Shown piece by piece: positions 34,288 to 46,960 of a stretch of DNA of 64,000 bases. The DNA is taken from positions 8,015,001 through 8,079,000 of the forward strand of contig NC_133903.1 in assembly GCF_964199755.1 (NCBI RefSeq), given 5' to 3'. The DNA comes from Larus michahellis. Lineage: Eukaryota > Chordata > Aves > Charadriiformes > Laridae. Position numbers and translations under genes: made by a program. Numbering within the stretch: the stretch's first letter is position 1; every line of letters starts with the position of its first letter. The notes below the pieces were generated by a model. That model searched no databases, was not told where the DNA came from, and was given only the letters and a program-made list of their open reading frames with translations.

Positions 34288-34730
34288 AATGACAGATAAT
34301 AAAAAAATGACTTAATTCCTAAGTCATCTGTATTAAATTTTGTTAAAATGTAAACGAATTCAAGCGTTGTAAATAATGACATGAAAGACCCTGTGCTGCA
34401 CTTAAACTATTGCTGCTTGATTATTTGATTTTTACATCAGAGCTTTATAAAAGTGAACATTTTGTACAGAATTGTGAGTTGTGACCATGTAACATGAAAG
34501 GTTTTGCTGGGGCATCTTATTTTTAACCACCGTTAATTAGTTTGGGTGGAGTTTACTGTACTGTGAAAATTTTCACATTTGAATTTTGTTTTTTTTTAAT
34601 TGCCTGGCAGAAGAAGCTGGTATCAGTTATAAAATATCAGCAGAATGATTTGCAGAATACATTACAGCCCTGTTATGTCACTTTTTTGATTACAATAAAA
34701 AGTTTTCAGTAAACTATCCAATGTCGTGAG
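34288..34730 (+). other. RBBP6: RBBP6 3' UTR
   Basis: AT-rich 3' UTR of about 430-450 nt from the stop to shortly after the AATAAA at 34694. An earlier AATAAA at 34298-34303, only 11 nt after the stop, is probably too close to be the main signal. Confidence 0.8.
34694..34699 (+). terminator. RBBP6: Main poly(A) signal of RBBP6
   Basis: AATAAA in TACAATAAAAAG, followed 30-40 nt later by a GT-containing stretch (ATGTCGTGAG). Expected cleavage is about 34712-34725. Confidence 0.8.
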
Positions 34731-34739
34731 ATTTCCACT

Positions 34740-37700
34740 GAGAGCTGAACGTTAGCAGAGAAGAGAGTAGTCATAGAAAAAAGCTACTCGGGAAAGCTTG
34801 CTGGTAGCTAAAATGGATGAAAAATAACGTAGCAACGGGTTTGATTTTGAAAAGCCTGGTAGGACTTTAAATCTTTTGAACGGATGCGATGTGGGGAGGT
34901 ACTGCCAAGAGGTGCGCTTTATTATGTGCCAAGTGGACTTGTTTTTATATTGTAAAAGGTAATATACGACCCCGAAAATATAGCAGCTAGTAACAGCTGG
35001 TACTGACTGTTTTAAAATAATGTTAGATGGGAAGCTGTCGTATTTCAGCATCGTTCCAGTTGGTTTAGAGAGCTGTTGTCATTCACCAGCAAACATTTAC
35101 ACATATTTTAGGATGCCCTGTAATCTGTATTTTCTCTCAACGATGCTGATCACCAAGATGTTTGTGTTTTTTAAATAGAAGCCTTATTATTAGTGTTTTC
35201 GTACGCTGGTGTGTCGCGTGATACAGAACTCACCCTGCCGTTCAGCGTGGGGTTCAGCAAGCGAGTTTGGCAGAAGAAGAAAGCCCACTAGAAAGGCAGG
35301 CGTCTGCTGTGTGCAACGCCAGGAAATCTACAAAATGTAAATGTAATCAACTGGATAATTGGAAGACAGACACAATTTAAAAAAGAAGAAAAAGTGGCAG
35401 TGGCGGGTGTTGCTCAACTGTCCGAAAGGCAGCGTGGTAAGAAACGCTTCTCGTTGTGCATCAAGGGCATAAGATCCCAGTAACAATTGCACTCAGGAGT
35501 GAAAGCCCTCCAGTGTTTGGCCGTGGGCTTTGCCCCAGGAGAGTTCTGTTTGCACGTGCTATAAATTAAAGCGGCATTTTGGGGCTTCCTGCTTGCAGAG
35601 ACTATTTTGTTCAAAAAGTGCCATTGTTTATAGGTACTGTTAGTGGGGAGTTTAACAGTACAGAACTAGTAAAATAATAATTCCTCTTGCTTTTCAGTGC
35701 GGGTGAATATCATATTTTAAATATTGGGTTAGAGATGGAGCGTCCTGTACTGGTGATGGTTAAAACGAACAAATCATAATTAGCACTGGATTTCCCTGCC
35801 AGTAGTTTGTACCTTTTCATGTCAAGGCATTCTTGGTGGATTTCAGGTGTTTTCTGCACAAGGTAAAGGAGGATTTCCAATTAAACCGCTCACATTTTTA
35901 CTTCCGAGAATCAAAAAGCACATGCCTGTCTGTAGTAGTTGTTAAATGTGCGCGTCCAGCGTTTCCTGCGTGTGGTGCAGGGAACTCGCGTCACCAATGT
36001 AAGCGCCAGGCGTACGGGAACGTGAAGCAGCCCCAGGCTCTGCCTTTGCGCAGTCTGTGCTCCTGCTGATGGGGCCCGGGAAAAACTGAATTTATCTTGC
36101 ACCGTTCTCTGGGAGCGCGCTTTGGCCTAATGAAACACAGAAAACATGGGGCTCGGTGGAGTGGGATTCTTACTTGGGCTGGAATGTGTTAAGCATGCTT
36201 TATTATCAAGGTTCAGAATAATTAGAAAACTTGCATAGAAGTAAAATTTTGGAAGTTTCTGCGTGGAATAGCTCTATAAAAACAGGCAAAATTGTGTATT
36301 TTTATATAACCTTGTGCTGAAGAAGCTGCAGCCAGTGCTTGTCTTAATGCTCAGTTAAATTCTCCTGTTTTCAGAGCGTTATAGCAGCATTACTGATGAT
36401 TTTTCAGTCTCCTGTGAATTTAGTTTACTCTGCAACGTGGAGTTTCTTACAATTACTTTTTGCCAAGTGTTTTGAGCTGAAGACACCTGGAATGCAGTTA
36501 CGTGCAGGCTTGAGTAGGTGGTTGTTACTTACGGTCACGTTTAGAAGTCTGACTGAACTTCGGAGGTTTCGATGCGCAGTAGAGAGAAGGGATGGATCCC
36601 AACGGGGCGCTCTGGGGGAGGGACAATGCTCCTGGAAGGCTTTTGGCTTCAGGTGGCGGATGGAGTGCGGGTCGTTTTAGCCACAGCGAAGGCAGGCTCG
36701 CCTGCAGGGCCAAACAAGCTTCGAGTAAGAAAGAGGTGTTGGCTCAGTGACTAAATTTAGTATGTTCCTTCTGGGACGATACCGCTTGGTCACCTGCTAA
36801 AGGTAAAAGCGTGGTCCGTTCCACGGAAATGATCACGGATCCCAATGTCTGTCCTCAGAAAACCCTCGGAGCACCGTAGCTCAGCTCCCATCTTCAGCTG
36901 CGGCTGCGTGGTCTGGACAGACTGTGAGGCAGCAGCTCTTCAGCTGGGAAAGCTCAGGCAGGAAAAGAAGGCGCTTGGGAAATCCAAGTGTAAATGACGA
37001 AACAGAAACTACCCCAAGGTGGGCGACGGAGTCGCGGGTGATTGTCCGCAGCTCTGACAGAAAGGAGCGGTGTGGGAAAGAAGGCAAGGGCATGAGGCGC
37101 AGGGTGATGGGTAGAGAGGAAATTCAGGAACCTAGGACACAACAAGAATTTTAGTTAGAATCCCTAATCGTCGTTTTGCGTTTTAAAAGTAAAGGCCGGG
37201 AAGGAAAAGCTTTTCCCTGTTGTTTAATGAGAGAGAAGAAGTAGCGGTTGAAACAGCAAATAACGCTTTTGCTTAGTCTTCACCAGCAAAGGTTGATTGT
37301 AACCGGCTTTAGGGCAGTTCACCTCGCTAATATATGAGGATCATGGGCTAAAGAAAGGAGTACATCAGACAACGTTCAGAGAAGACTTCTGCTTGAATAG
37401 TAAGAGTACTTACTAGCTGAAGCACTTTTAAAGTGAGGGATGACATTACATCTCGGACAACCGAAGAGCAAACCTTGTACCTGCCTTCAAAGGAGAAAAG
37501 AATGTATTTACGTATTTGTTGCAATATCAATCGAAATTTGGCTGAATATTTTGTAGTGTATAAACACACAGGAGGTAATAGGGTGAAGAATGTCTTGAAG
37601 AACAAGAGTTGGACCCAGCCCTGTCTCCCCCAACTCTGGGTGTGAGAGCGCGGGGCGGGACGCCAGCTGTGCTGCAGGTGAGAACATCTGGCTGCGGGGC

Positions 37701-38816
37701 TGCAGGTGAGAACATCTGGCTGCGGGGCCATGGGCCAGGTGCGTGGTGACCCCTCTGTGAACGTTCCCTGGGCTCCTCACCAAACGGAGGTGCAGCACAC
37801 CAGGGAAGGTGGTGATGGTGCCTTGGAATGGTTGGGCTTGGCCAGGCTGTTGGGGGTCTGGAGTCTGTGCCCTCAGCCTGAAGCTTCAGACCTGGATGGC
37901 TCCCCACGCCTCGAGGAACAAGCCGGAGCAGAGAGCAGGAGTGGGAGCACCCGAGAGGCCGTGACACTGTGTGGGGCAGGGGCGAACATGGGCTTTGACA
38001 CAGAAGCGTTGAGCCTGAGGCGCAGGAAGGGAAGCTGAGGGTAGCCATCGTTCCTGATCATCGGTAGGGATGGCCAAGGGCTGGGCTGGATTCCACTGGC
38101 AGTTGCAGACCCTCCTGCGCCGAGCAGAAGGCAGGCGCCCACCAGGAGGGCTGGGAGCTCAACTGGGAGCACTGGGAGAGGGGCATTGTGCGAGCTCAAT
38201 TCTTGGCAGCTTCTGCCAACTGCTTTTTCTGATACAAAATGGAGTTTGTAGGTGATTGTGGAGAAGGTGGTGGGTTTTTCCACTGTTCACGTGGGTTGTA
38301 TTGTCTGATGGGAAACAGCCGAACAGTGGGTTAGGGGAGATGCTGTAGGAAGCATGAGGGTTCCTTCCTTACAGGTGGTGGAGACAAACGTGTTGGGCAT
38401 CTGATCTGCCTCAGAGCAAAGAACAAAACGGGTAATTTGTGTCTCTGGTAGCATCACTGAAAAAGAAATGGTAATGTGCAAAATCCCAAATCGCCACGGT
38501 TAGCAAGGAGGTCTAACGGAGGGGTTCCCCCATCCTCGCGGTGCAGTGTGACAGCGCAGAAGAACGCTGCGCTTTGCTGTCCCTCCTCGGTTCCGTGTCA
38601 GCTGCGGAGGCAAACCCGGACACAGAGGTAGGTTACAAAGAGGGTCTGACTCCATAAAGGCTTGATGTTTGCTCTGGGTGAGCAGCATCTGGCTGCCGGG
38701 GGTTTGATGTACCCCGCAGTCCCCTGTGGCACGTCACCACACGGGTTGGCCACCAGAGCTGAAGGTGCTGTTGTGTATTCGTCAGTATCTTCTAGGCTTT
38801 GGTAAGGCTTCTAGGC
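34740..38816. other. Intergenic DNA downstream of RBBP6, no gene seen
   Basis: Moderate GC that rises toward the right. Only short open frames occur, on both strands, without recognisable domains, and none is linked to good splice sites. A perfect 28-bp tandem duplication lies at 37672-37727. No mobile element was recognised before 38817. Confidence 0.6.
37672..37727. repeat. Two perfect copies of a 28-bp unit
   Basis: CTGCAGGTGAGAACATCTGG plus CTGCGGGG appears at 37672 and again at 37700 with no mismatch. Both copies contain GGTGAGAA, a 5' splice-site-like word. Confidence 0.9.
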
Positions 38817-39147
38817 TTTCTTATCAACACTTACAAATACTTAAAGGGTGGGTGTCAGGGGGATGGGGCCAGGCTCTTTTCAGTGGTGCCCAGCGACAGG
38901 ACAAGGGGTAACGGGCACAAACTTGATCATAGGAAGTTCCACCTAAACATGAGGAGGAACTTCTCTCCTTTGAGGGTGGCAGAGCCCTGGCACAGGCTGC
39001 CCAGAGAGGTGGTGGAGTCTCCGTCTCTGGAGACATTCCAAACCCGCCTGGACGTGTTCCTGTGCCACCTGCTCTGGGTGACCCTGCTCTGGCAGGGGTT
39101 GGACTAGATGATCTCCAGAGGTCCCTTCCAACCCTATGATTCTATGA
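38817..39147 (+). mobile_element. CR1 LINE, 5'-truncated 3' end (sense)
   Basis: About 330 bp of the CR1 ORF2 C-terminal region and 3' end. Landmarks are a frame with [17 protein letters not shown], then [20 protein letters not shown], then GGACTAGATGATCTCCAGAG and a terminal CCTATGATTCTATGAA. It is about 93% like the reverse copy at 40483-40985 by eye, so both come from the same fairly young subfamily. Confidence 0.95.
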
Positions 39148-40482
39148 AACAGCAAAAGCAGCGCATACCTGTCCAGTCCGCGTGATGATCTTCACCCTGC
39201 GGGGGTCAGACATGCGGCTAACCCCGCTCATCATCTACATCATCATACTGGGGTTTGTGGAAGGAGGGAAATAGAGATTAATTTCTGCATGCAGCCTGCT
39301 GGCTTCCGAGACCGTAGTGTTTTGTTACTGAACTTTAAGTTCCTTTTTAAGTTTGTTACTCAACTTTTTTTTCAAATTCCTTCTGCCGAAGTGCCAGGCA
39401 GAAGCACAGATTTTAAAGAAACGGTTGCCAAATTGTTTCTTGTATTCTTGCCGAGCCGGCGGAGGGGCTCGCTTTTTAGAGGCTGGGATTTATATTGAAA
39501 TGGGATCAACTGAGATTTGCTTTTCCCATTGTTACCCTGGAACTGGGTTCCACAGGAAGAATTTTCATGTAAAATAATGATATTGAGAGCTTAGCCAGCC
39601 CCTCGGCATGACTCCTGCATGAAGGCAGTCGCCACCAAGCCCTTCTATCCGCAAAGCCATCCGGAGCGGGATGTGGGGCTGGCCGTGGGGCAGCTCTGGG
39701 GCACAGCGGCTCGTGAGCAGGGTGGCCAGCGCAGCCGGCTGGGGATGAGGGCCAGCGATTGCACCCCGGGTGGCTGGTGAGGAGGGGACCTGGCAGGGAA
39801 GGTCACCTCCTGGTGGGCGCCAGCCCGTGGCAGGGGGGAGGCAGCTGCTGCCCCCGGGTTCGGTTAACGGGTCAGGAAGAGAAAGCAAAGGCAGCCCAAG
39901 GTTGAAGGAGGCAACACCTCTGAATGAGACTAATTAAAAGGAAGAGCTAATCAAGGCCTGGAGCTTTCAGGAGTCCCGCTGGGCTGGGGGATGCCGGGTG
40001 AGCTGGTGGGGGAGCGCGCCTTTCGGGGGAAGGAGGCTCCCTAATTAAAAAGGGAGAGCCGCGCTCAGCGGTGGGGGTGGTGGAAGCTATTAGGGCTCTG
40101 CCGGCTTTGGGACCGTCACCCTCCCGCAGCCGCTCTGCTGCCTGATGGCAGCCAGGGTCCCACCATGGCACGGCTGGGGCAGGGGAGCGGAGCCGGGCTC
40201 CTGCCCGGGGTTGATGAGTAATTTACTCCTTCAAGAAACATGCGGTAAAGCTCATGACCGGTTGGAGGACAGATTCATCTGCTCTCCAGCTCCAAGATGA
40301 TTAATCCAGGGCTTGCACAGGGAAGCTGGGCTCCAGCTGCGGGGGGGTGGCTGTGGGGTGCCAGGGTGCCAGCCCCTGGGAGGTCCGGCTGGGCTGGCAG
40401 CAAGGGACGGAGCTGGCATATGGAGATGGGGGATTCTGGGACACAGCTCTTGTCCCAGCCCCATAGGGAGGGCTGGTGGGGA
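39148..40482. other. Spacer between two inverted CR1 copies
   Basis: 1.3 kb of GC-rich, mostly unique DNA. It includes an AT-richer patch around 39290-39420 and chance frames on both strands. No gene is recognised. Confidence 0.55.
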
Positions 40483-40985
40483 TCACAGAATCACAGCATG
40501 GCAGGGGTTGGAAGGGACCTCTGGAGATCATCTAGTCCAACCCCTGCCAGAGCAGGGTCACCCAGAGCAGGTGGCACAGGAACGCGTCCAGGCGGGTTTG
40601 GAATGTCTCCAGAGACGGAGACTCCACCACCTCCCTGGGCAGCCTGTGCCAGGGCTCTGCCACCCTCAGGGTAAAGAAGTTCCTCCCCATGTTGAGGTGG
40701 AACTTCCTACGCTCAAGTTTGTGCCCGTTACCCCTTGTCCTGTCCCCGGGCACCACTGAAAAGAGCCTGGCCCCATCCTCCTGACACCCACCCTTTAAGT
40801 ATTGATAAGCATTGATGAGATCCCCCCTCAGCCGTCTTTTTTCCAGACTAAAAAGACCCAAATCCCTCAGCCTTTCTTCCTAAGAGAGGTGTTCCAGTCC
40901 CCTGGTCATCTTGGTAGCCCTTTGCTGCACCCCCTCCAGCAGTTCCCTGTCCTTCTTGAACCGGGGAGCCCAGAACTGGACACAG
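40483..40985 (-). mobile_element. CR1 LINE, 5'-truncated 3' end (antisense)
   Basis: On the + strand it starts ATCACAGAATCACAGCATGG and GGTTGGAAGGGACCTCTGGA, the CR1 3' end in reverse. The minus strand encodes [20 protein letters not shown] and [17 protein letters not shown], with [20 protein letters not shown] upstream in another frame, so the reverse-transcriptase C-terminus has one frameshift near 40862-40880. Identity ends near the CACAGATGTGGCAG at about 40985. Confidence 0.95.
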
Positions 40986-43973
40986 ATGTGGCAGCCCTGA
41001 CCCCCCCCCAGCCCCAGCTTGTTTCTGGGGATGAGGCTGGGGTGCATTTGGGTAATTTTAGGGCTTTTTTTTTTTTCCATTCCCGGGAAAACTTAGCCCT
41101 ATTTTCAGCTGAGTAATTGCATTGCCTGAGAGATCCATGGGTTTGTAGGATTCCTCTGTGGAGGTAACAACAGAAATCTCCGCGGCTCTGTGAAGGCTGC
41201 CCGAATTTGCCTGGGCAGAGTCAGCTCCTGAAATGCTTCTGCTGCTAGACTGAGTGTGTAAGAGCCTTATTTTTTTTTGGTAGGTCTTGCTTTGCAAGTG
41301 ATTAAGTTAGGATTTTTGTTGCAATTTCCGTTTCTATTGGAATCTAAGCCAGTACTTTAAATTGTTTTTACCGACCTGGACAAAATATTGCCGAGCTAGG
41401 TTTTAATTTTATTTTTTTTTTATGCCATTTTCAGCAACAAAGTCGATTAAATCTTTGGTGATAATGTCAGAGAATCAAACACATGAAAACCAGGAGGAGC
41501 AGCTCAGCCGTTCCCATTCCCACGCTGCCCTGAGAGGGGCAGGGATCTAACGCGCGTTAGCCTGTAACTTCAGACAGGACATGGTCTTCACTTCCCATTA
41601 CGAATTTCCCATCTCATTTTCTGTTTTCCGTATCTCTTCCCACTGTCCAGACCATCCTCCCCCCACAACCCCCCCATCGGTGTGCTCGAATTATTTGTAA
41701 AACTAATCCGATAGGAAATATTTTATGAAGATAATGCCTCTTCCTCATCTCTGTGTATTTTCTGCCGCAGCTGTGGTCCTTGCAGACGGGCTGCTGTCTC
41801 TGCAATGGGCTCTTGCACCTGAAACGTGCGCTCATTTTCTTCTGTTCCTCTCTAGCTGAAACATACATCACACGTGAGGGCAGAATAAAATAACACAGCA
41901 GTCGTCATGTCTTCTGAAACACATTTCATGTTTTAAATGTCTGCGGATGGATTTCTCTCTCTCTCTCCGGATGCCAAAGAGGGGAAGCCGTGGGCTCCTC
42001 CTTATCCGTCACTCCTTAGTTTGTGACACCGCTCGCGTTGAATACATTAATTACAGTTATTTAAAGCACTGGGAGGTTGTCTGCTTTAAGCATTCCAACC
42101 TCTGTGCTTTTTTTGCTGAGCTAAAGCTGTCGGTGACGTTGTTTCGGCGTCTGTTGAGCGCGATGCCGGCGCGCATCGGGGCGGCACGGCGAGCTGACGT
42201 GCGGCTGTTTTCTTAAAGACAGCAGGTAGGGTAGTTTGCTTGGGCGTAATGTCTTTCATTTAGCCTCCCTAATGTATAATCTTGGAGTCAATTTCAATTA
42301 AAAGTGAAATGTTTTGATGATTCCCAGCCTTATTTTAATTCCCCTCTGCGTAGAATCGGCTGTAAGTTGATAAAGCATAAAATTAGGCACTGGGAAGCCA
42401 GCGCAGGCGCTTCTCACTGCCTTGCCTGGGGGGGGAGCAGTTTATAAATGTAACGGTTTATAAAATAACAGGCTTGGGTTTGTCCAAAAAGTCTACCTGG
42501 TTCGGCTTTTTTTGCTAAGTGTTGGGTGGCTCTCCATGTATCTACCATTACACAAGTTACACCGCGTTTCTCACGGTGTTCAATCCCGTTGGCTCTTCCC
42601 TAGTGCGGAACCAAACCCGGACAAACCGGGGAACGAGACAACGGCACCGACCCAGCCGATCGCCTCCGTCGGGCACCGGCACCCCCTTCCCAGCGGCGGG
42701 GGCCGGAGAGGCACACTGGGATGCTGGGGGATGCTGAGCCTCCCCCAGGGCTGCCGGCCGCTCCAGGTGGGTCGGTTGTTCCCATCCAGCCGCAGCTCCC
42801 AGTCCCCTCCAGCCCGGCACCGGCTCCCAGGGTCAGCCTGGTCATCTCGGGGAGACTTTCCTGCAGTGCCGGAGCGTCTTCGTATCCCATCAGCGCAGTG
42901 TTTCTTTGCAGGAAACGTGTTTTCCCATTCCTGGTCTGAGTTACATCGTCTTTTTACCCAGATGCTGTGTGCCGACACCTTCCATCCGCCCCGACGGCTC
43001 CCTGCTCCTGCTGGCGAGCATCTCCCTGCCTGGTGTGTCACGAGGGTGCGGGATGCGAGTGCCTCCGCTCACTCTGCCACCCACCGGCTCCCAGGTAAGA
43101 GCTTGTGGGCTCAGGGCACCGACTCGGGCTCGGCATTTCGCAGGTGGGCTCACACAGCTTTCTTCCTCCTGGGCTCGGTGCGTGCACCGCGTGAGCCGGC
43201 AGTGCCTGGCCCGTACTGCCGTCACCGTGGGACGTGCGGTGCCAGCAGTGCAGGTGCCAGGTGACCCGCGGTGCCCTCAAAGATGGTCCCAGCTCTGCGG
43301 CGTGTGGGGCACGGCGTCTTCCCAGACCCATCGCAGCTCTATTCGTCGTCTGTGAAACAGCAAAGTAACAGCCCGTTGGGTTGTGCCAGGCTCCTCTGGG
43401 CAGGGGAGATCTCGGGAGGGTTTTGGAGGAGGATGATGATGATGAAGACGCTGTGTGGAGGACTGGGTGCCCGGCAGGACTCTGGGGCTTTGCCTGCGTT
43501 TGCTGGCCCCCAGGGGACGCTTGGCATCGGTGCTGCCCCGGCTCGGCAGTGACGGCACGGGGGGGGGGTGCATGTGCTGGCTGCCGAGCCCCTGACCCCG
43601 TTTCCCTCCCCAGGCAGCGAGGGCTTCGCTCACAAACTCAAAGTCCTAATCCAGCGGCAGGCTGCCGGCAGAGCCCGCCCCGGCGGGTCGGCCACGCGTC
43701 CTCTCCTCCTCCTCCTCCTCCTCCAGTGGAAATGCCTCGGCGAGGTCCATCAACACCCGCTCCTTCAAGAGGTAAACGAGAGTTGAATAATTAGCAACGA
43801 TGCGTTCGGTGGTGAAATTCCTCGGCTTTAATTTAGATCAGCTCCGCTGTCGTGTGTCCCATCCAGCCGGGCTGGCGGCGGGAGGCAGCTCCGGCCGGGC
43901 ACCGTCCCACCCTCTCACCCTCCACGGGACGGGGCAGGAGGAGGCTTTTGCTGGAGGTTTTTCCATCCACGTT
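40986..43973. other. Intergenic DNA with AT-rich islands, no gene seen
   Basis: GC-rich DNA with AT-richer islands at about 41300-41480, 41690-41760 and 42000-42400. Small simple repeats are present: (CT)n at 41952-41967, a GATGAT run at 43432-43446 and (TCC)n near 43704-43723. The many overlapping frames at 42500-43800 are typical of stop-poor GC-rich DNA, and I find no domain in them. Confidence 0.55.
42000..42400. promoter_or_regulatory. Candidate non-coding regulatory island
   Basis: AT-rich patches ATACATTAATTACAGTTATT and CAATTTCAATTAAAAGTGAA lie within 300 bp of GC-rich flank. The words TAATTA and ATTAAA recur, as in homeodomain-bound enhancers. No repeat family matches. Function is a guess based on composition. 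Confidence 0.25.
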
Positions 43974-44016
43974 CCGTGTGTGTGTGTGTGTGTGTGTATG
44001 TGTGTGTGTGCGTGCA
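43974..44016. repeat. (TG)n microsatellite
   Basis: CGTGTGTG... for about 43 bp with a single TA interruption near the middle, ending GTGCGTGCATGC. Confidence 0.95.
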
Positions 44017-44089
44017 TGCAGACACCCAGGCTTTTGTCACCCTTTTGTGTGCGAAACGGTTGTTTTAGTAGCAACGCGCAAGGGCCCCT

Positions 44090-44220
44090 TGCCAAGTCTG
44101 CCTAATTAAGATTAAGCATATGCAGATTCGCCTTGTTTTCAGCTAATGACAGCTGCAAACAATTATTTGTCATGCTGGCTGACTGTTGATTGGTAAAGGC
44201 GAGGCCAGGAGAGGATTGTA
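44090..44220. promoter_or_regulatory. Candidate non-coding regulatory island
   Basis: Contains CTAATTAAGATTAAGCATAT, TAATGACAGCTG (homeodomain next to a MEIS-like TGACAG and an E-box) and AACAATTATTTGTCATGC, packed within about 100 bp. The density of such words against GC-rich flanks suggests an enhancer-like element, but no alignment was possible. Confidence 0.3.
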
Positions 44221-45303
44221 TAGCCTGCCTTTGTATGGCGGCGCTGCCGGCCATGGCCGTGGGTGCCAGCGGTGTTTGCCCACCCGGGGTCCCGGTTGCC
44301 ACTCAGGGCTCAGCCCGTGCCCTCGGTGGTCCCCGGCTGCGCGAGGTGGCGGGCTCTGGCATCGCCCCCACAGCAATTCGGGTCGGGGTCTGCGGGAGGG
44401 TGGGATTTTTTTTGTTTTCTTTTCTTTTCAGCGTTGCCACCAGCACAGACACACGGTGGTGTTTTCACAGGGGAATAAATAAAGGTGTCTGCAAACGTAG
44501 CTGAGGTCTGTAGCTGCCGCGCCAGCAGCCCTCAGCGATGCTCTGCAAGCTGGGAACCAAAGCAGAGACTAAATGAGGCTTTCTGCCCGTGATCCTGCTC
44601 CGAGCGCTGCTCGGGAGCCACCTTGGCGTCTCTCCAAAAAGCCCGGGCTTTTTAAGGATATTCTCAACAAGAGCTTGATTTAGTATAGTTCTTTAAATTA
44701 TTATTACCGTTATTATGCCGACGAAAGGAGAGCACTTTTTTGACAAAAGGATACCTAAGCGAATTAAATGCGCGGTGTCGCAGACGAGAACGCTCCGCGT
44801 TGTTTTAAGGACAGCACAGAAATGAGGACGTGGTGGAAAAATAGTCACCGCAGCGGTACAATCACGTTCTGTTTGACACACATCCTGCTGGCTGGTGCGC
44901 GCCTCGTGGATGCGCACGCTCTCGCAGCGTCCCCTGCCCTGCAGCCCCCGGCCCGGCGGAGGTGGACACACACAGGTCCATCTTCAGATGCTTTTGGGTT
45001 CCTCCCTGCCTGTTTTGGCCGATTCATGTAAATCTCTCCCAGCTGGTTCTAACCCAGGGACCCCTCCGGCCCCGGGGAGGGGGTGGCCAGGGCAGCTCCT
45101 GCTCTGCCCCATGGATGTGGGGTAGCCTGAAAGCTGGGTGCCAGGGGTGGGCTGTGCCCCCAGAGCTGCTTCTCTGATGGCTATGTTCAGGCTGCTGGTG
45201 GTGAGAGCTCGTGTCCTCCACCCTGAGGGCCAGGAGCAAACTGTGCTTGGAAGCTGAGAGGGGCTGAGATGCAGCAGTCCTGTGGTGGGGAGAAGGCAGA
45301 GGC

Positions 45304-45349
45304 ACCCCCATCCCATCCCATCCCGTCCCATCCCATCCCGTCCCATCTG
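45304..45349. repeat. (CCCAT)n pentanucleotide repeat
   Basis: About nine units of CCCAT with two CCCGT variants, ending before CTGCAGACAG. Confidence 0.95.
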
Positions 45350-46599
45350 CAGACAGACCCTCCGGCCACTCGCCCTCCTGCACCCCATGCCCAGCCCTGG
45401 TGTTTGGTGGCCGCTGGCCACATCCCCAGCACTCCAGCTCCGAAACGAGCCCGTGCTCCTCCTGCCAGGAGCTGAGTCAGACGCTTCTGAGAATATTTTT
45501 GAGCGCTCCTGATTTTAATTGGGTTTACTTAATTATTATTTATTTTGAGTGAAGGAACTGTTGTATTTAAATAACACTGTTTTTGCCAAAACGCTGTCAC
45601 GGAGAAGCTGCTTTCCCTTTAGGAGCCCTCAAACATGGGCTTCTCTCCAAGCCCCTCGGCTCGGCGGCACGTGGAGCATCATCATGGCTTGTGCTCCTGC
45701 TCTTTCCCCGGCCAGCAGCGTGGCTCTGTGCTAAGGGACGGCTCTCCCGGCCCCACGGGGGCAATTGGGAGCTCTGTGACTCTTCCAGATGGATATCTAG
45801 TGTTTCTTCTTGGAGCCCAGCAGGGCTGAAGGTCTCGGCTGTGGAGGTCCTGCGGCCAGTCAGACCCCGGTGTGCCATGTGGAGTTTGTGAGGCAAAGGG
45901 AGAACAGATCCAAAGGGCATCTCCAAACGCGGGAAGGGTAAATGGCTGAACTCAGAGGACTGGTGGGAAGAAAGATGAACCTCAAGGGATGGAAAGCAGC
46001 CCGTAATTATAGAAAGCAACAATAACCAGCACTCGTGCTGAATTATAAGTAGACATGTTCTCATTTCAAATCATAGTGTGGGGTTGGTTTTCATTCCCTT
46101 TTTTTTCCCCTGTTTGTCTTTTTTTTTTTTTTTTTCCTTTCTTAAAATCACAGTTAAACAGCACCCAAATTGTCCTTGGAGCTGGAAATACCATCCCTTG
46201 ACAACTGCGACAATCCACCTACCACTAATGTTTTGCCACGTCGCGGTTCGGGACAGAGCCCGGCAGGTGATGCTCATAGGGATGCAGGTCCAGCATCCAG
46301 CTGGGCTGGGCGAGCAGAGTCTCCCAGGCTTCGGGAATTCCTCGCTGTGCCAGGGGCAGGGCAGCAGGACGGTCCCGGACAGACAGCATGAAATCCTGCC
46401 CCCGCTCGATTCAGCATCCGAACTCCTGTTGACTAGACAGGGGCCAGGGTTACGTTTGGGATCCTTCTTTGACAACGGGGCCCTTTTCGCACGTCAGCTC
46501 CTGTCCCCCGAGGACCGTGAGGTCCCAGGCAGCTCGGGAAGGCTGAAGGGAAGGAGCGGGTAGGAAGGTACTGGGAATCTCAGAGGACTGAGCCCAGCA

Positions 46600-46960
46600 G
46601 CCCTGCATTAGGTTGGCGAAACAGCCTTTCTTTTAAAAGCTATAAAGAAAAGTAGAGCCTGGTGTAAGCGTGTGTTTGCAGCGAAGCTGTGCTTTCCTCC
46701 CTGGCCGGGATTGCTCTGCAGTGTGGGATACGCTGAAGCTCTGATGTATGTTTTGATGTTGTCTAATGAGCGTCTTGTATGCTTCTGCTATCGCTGCCTG
46801 GCGTATTGGAAGGAGATCTGTAGCTATTACACGCAGGAGATAGGAAAAACCGCCCTTTTGTATGTGACTGTTTTCCGATTTGAGCTGCTGAATATTCAAC
46901 AAAAATCATTTGTGACCTATATTCAGCGTAATTGCTGTTATTGCAGGGTAGGCAGCGGAA
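46600..46960. promoter_or_regulatory. Candidate non-coding regulatory island
   Basis: A 350-bp AT-leaning stretch with GAATATTCAACAAAAATCAT and ATTCAGCGTAATTGCTGTTA, without repeats, in GC-rich surroundings. A 116-codon open frame on + covers it (46672-47022) but shows no recognisable domain. Confidence 0.22.

Noticed and set aside
42512-43264. 250-codon open frame on the + strand
   Set aside because: Overlapped by several frames of similar length on both strands, with no domain, no promoter and no splice context that stands out.
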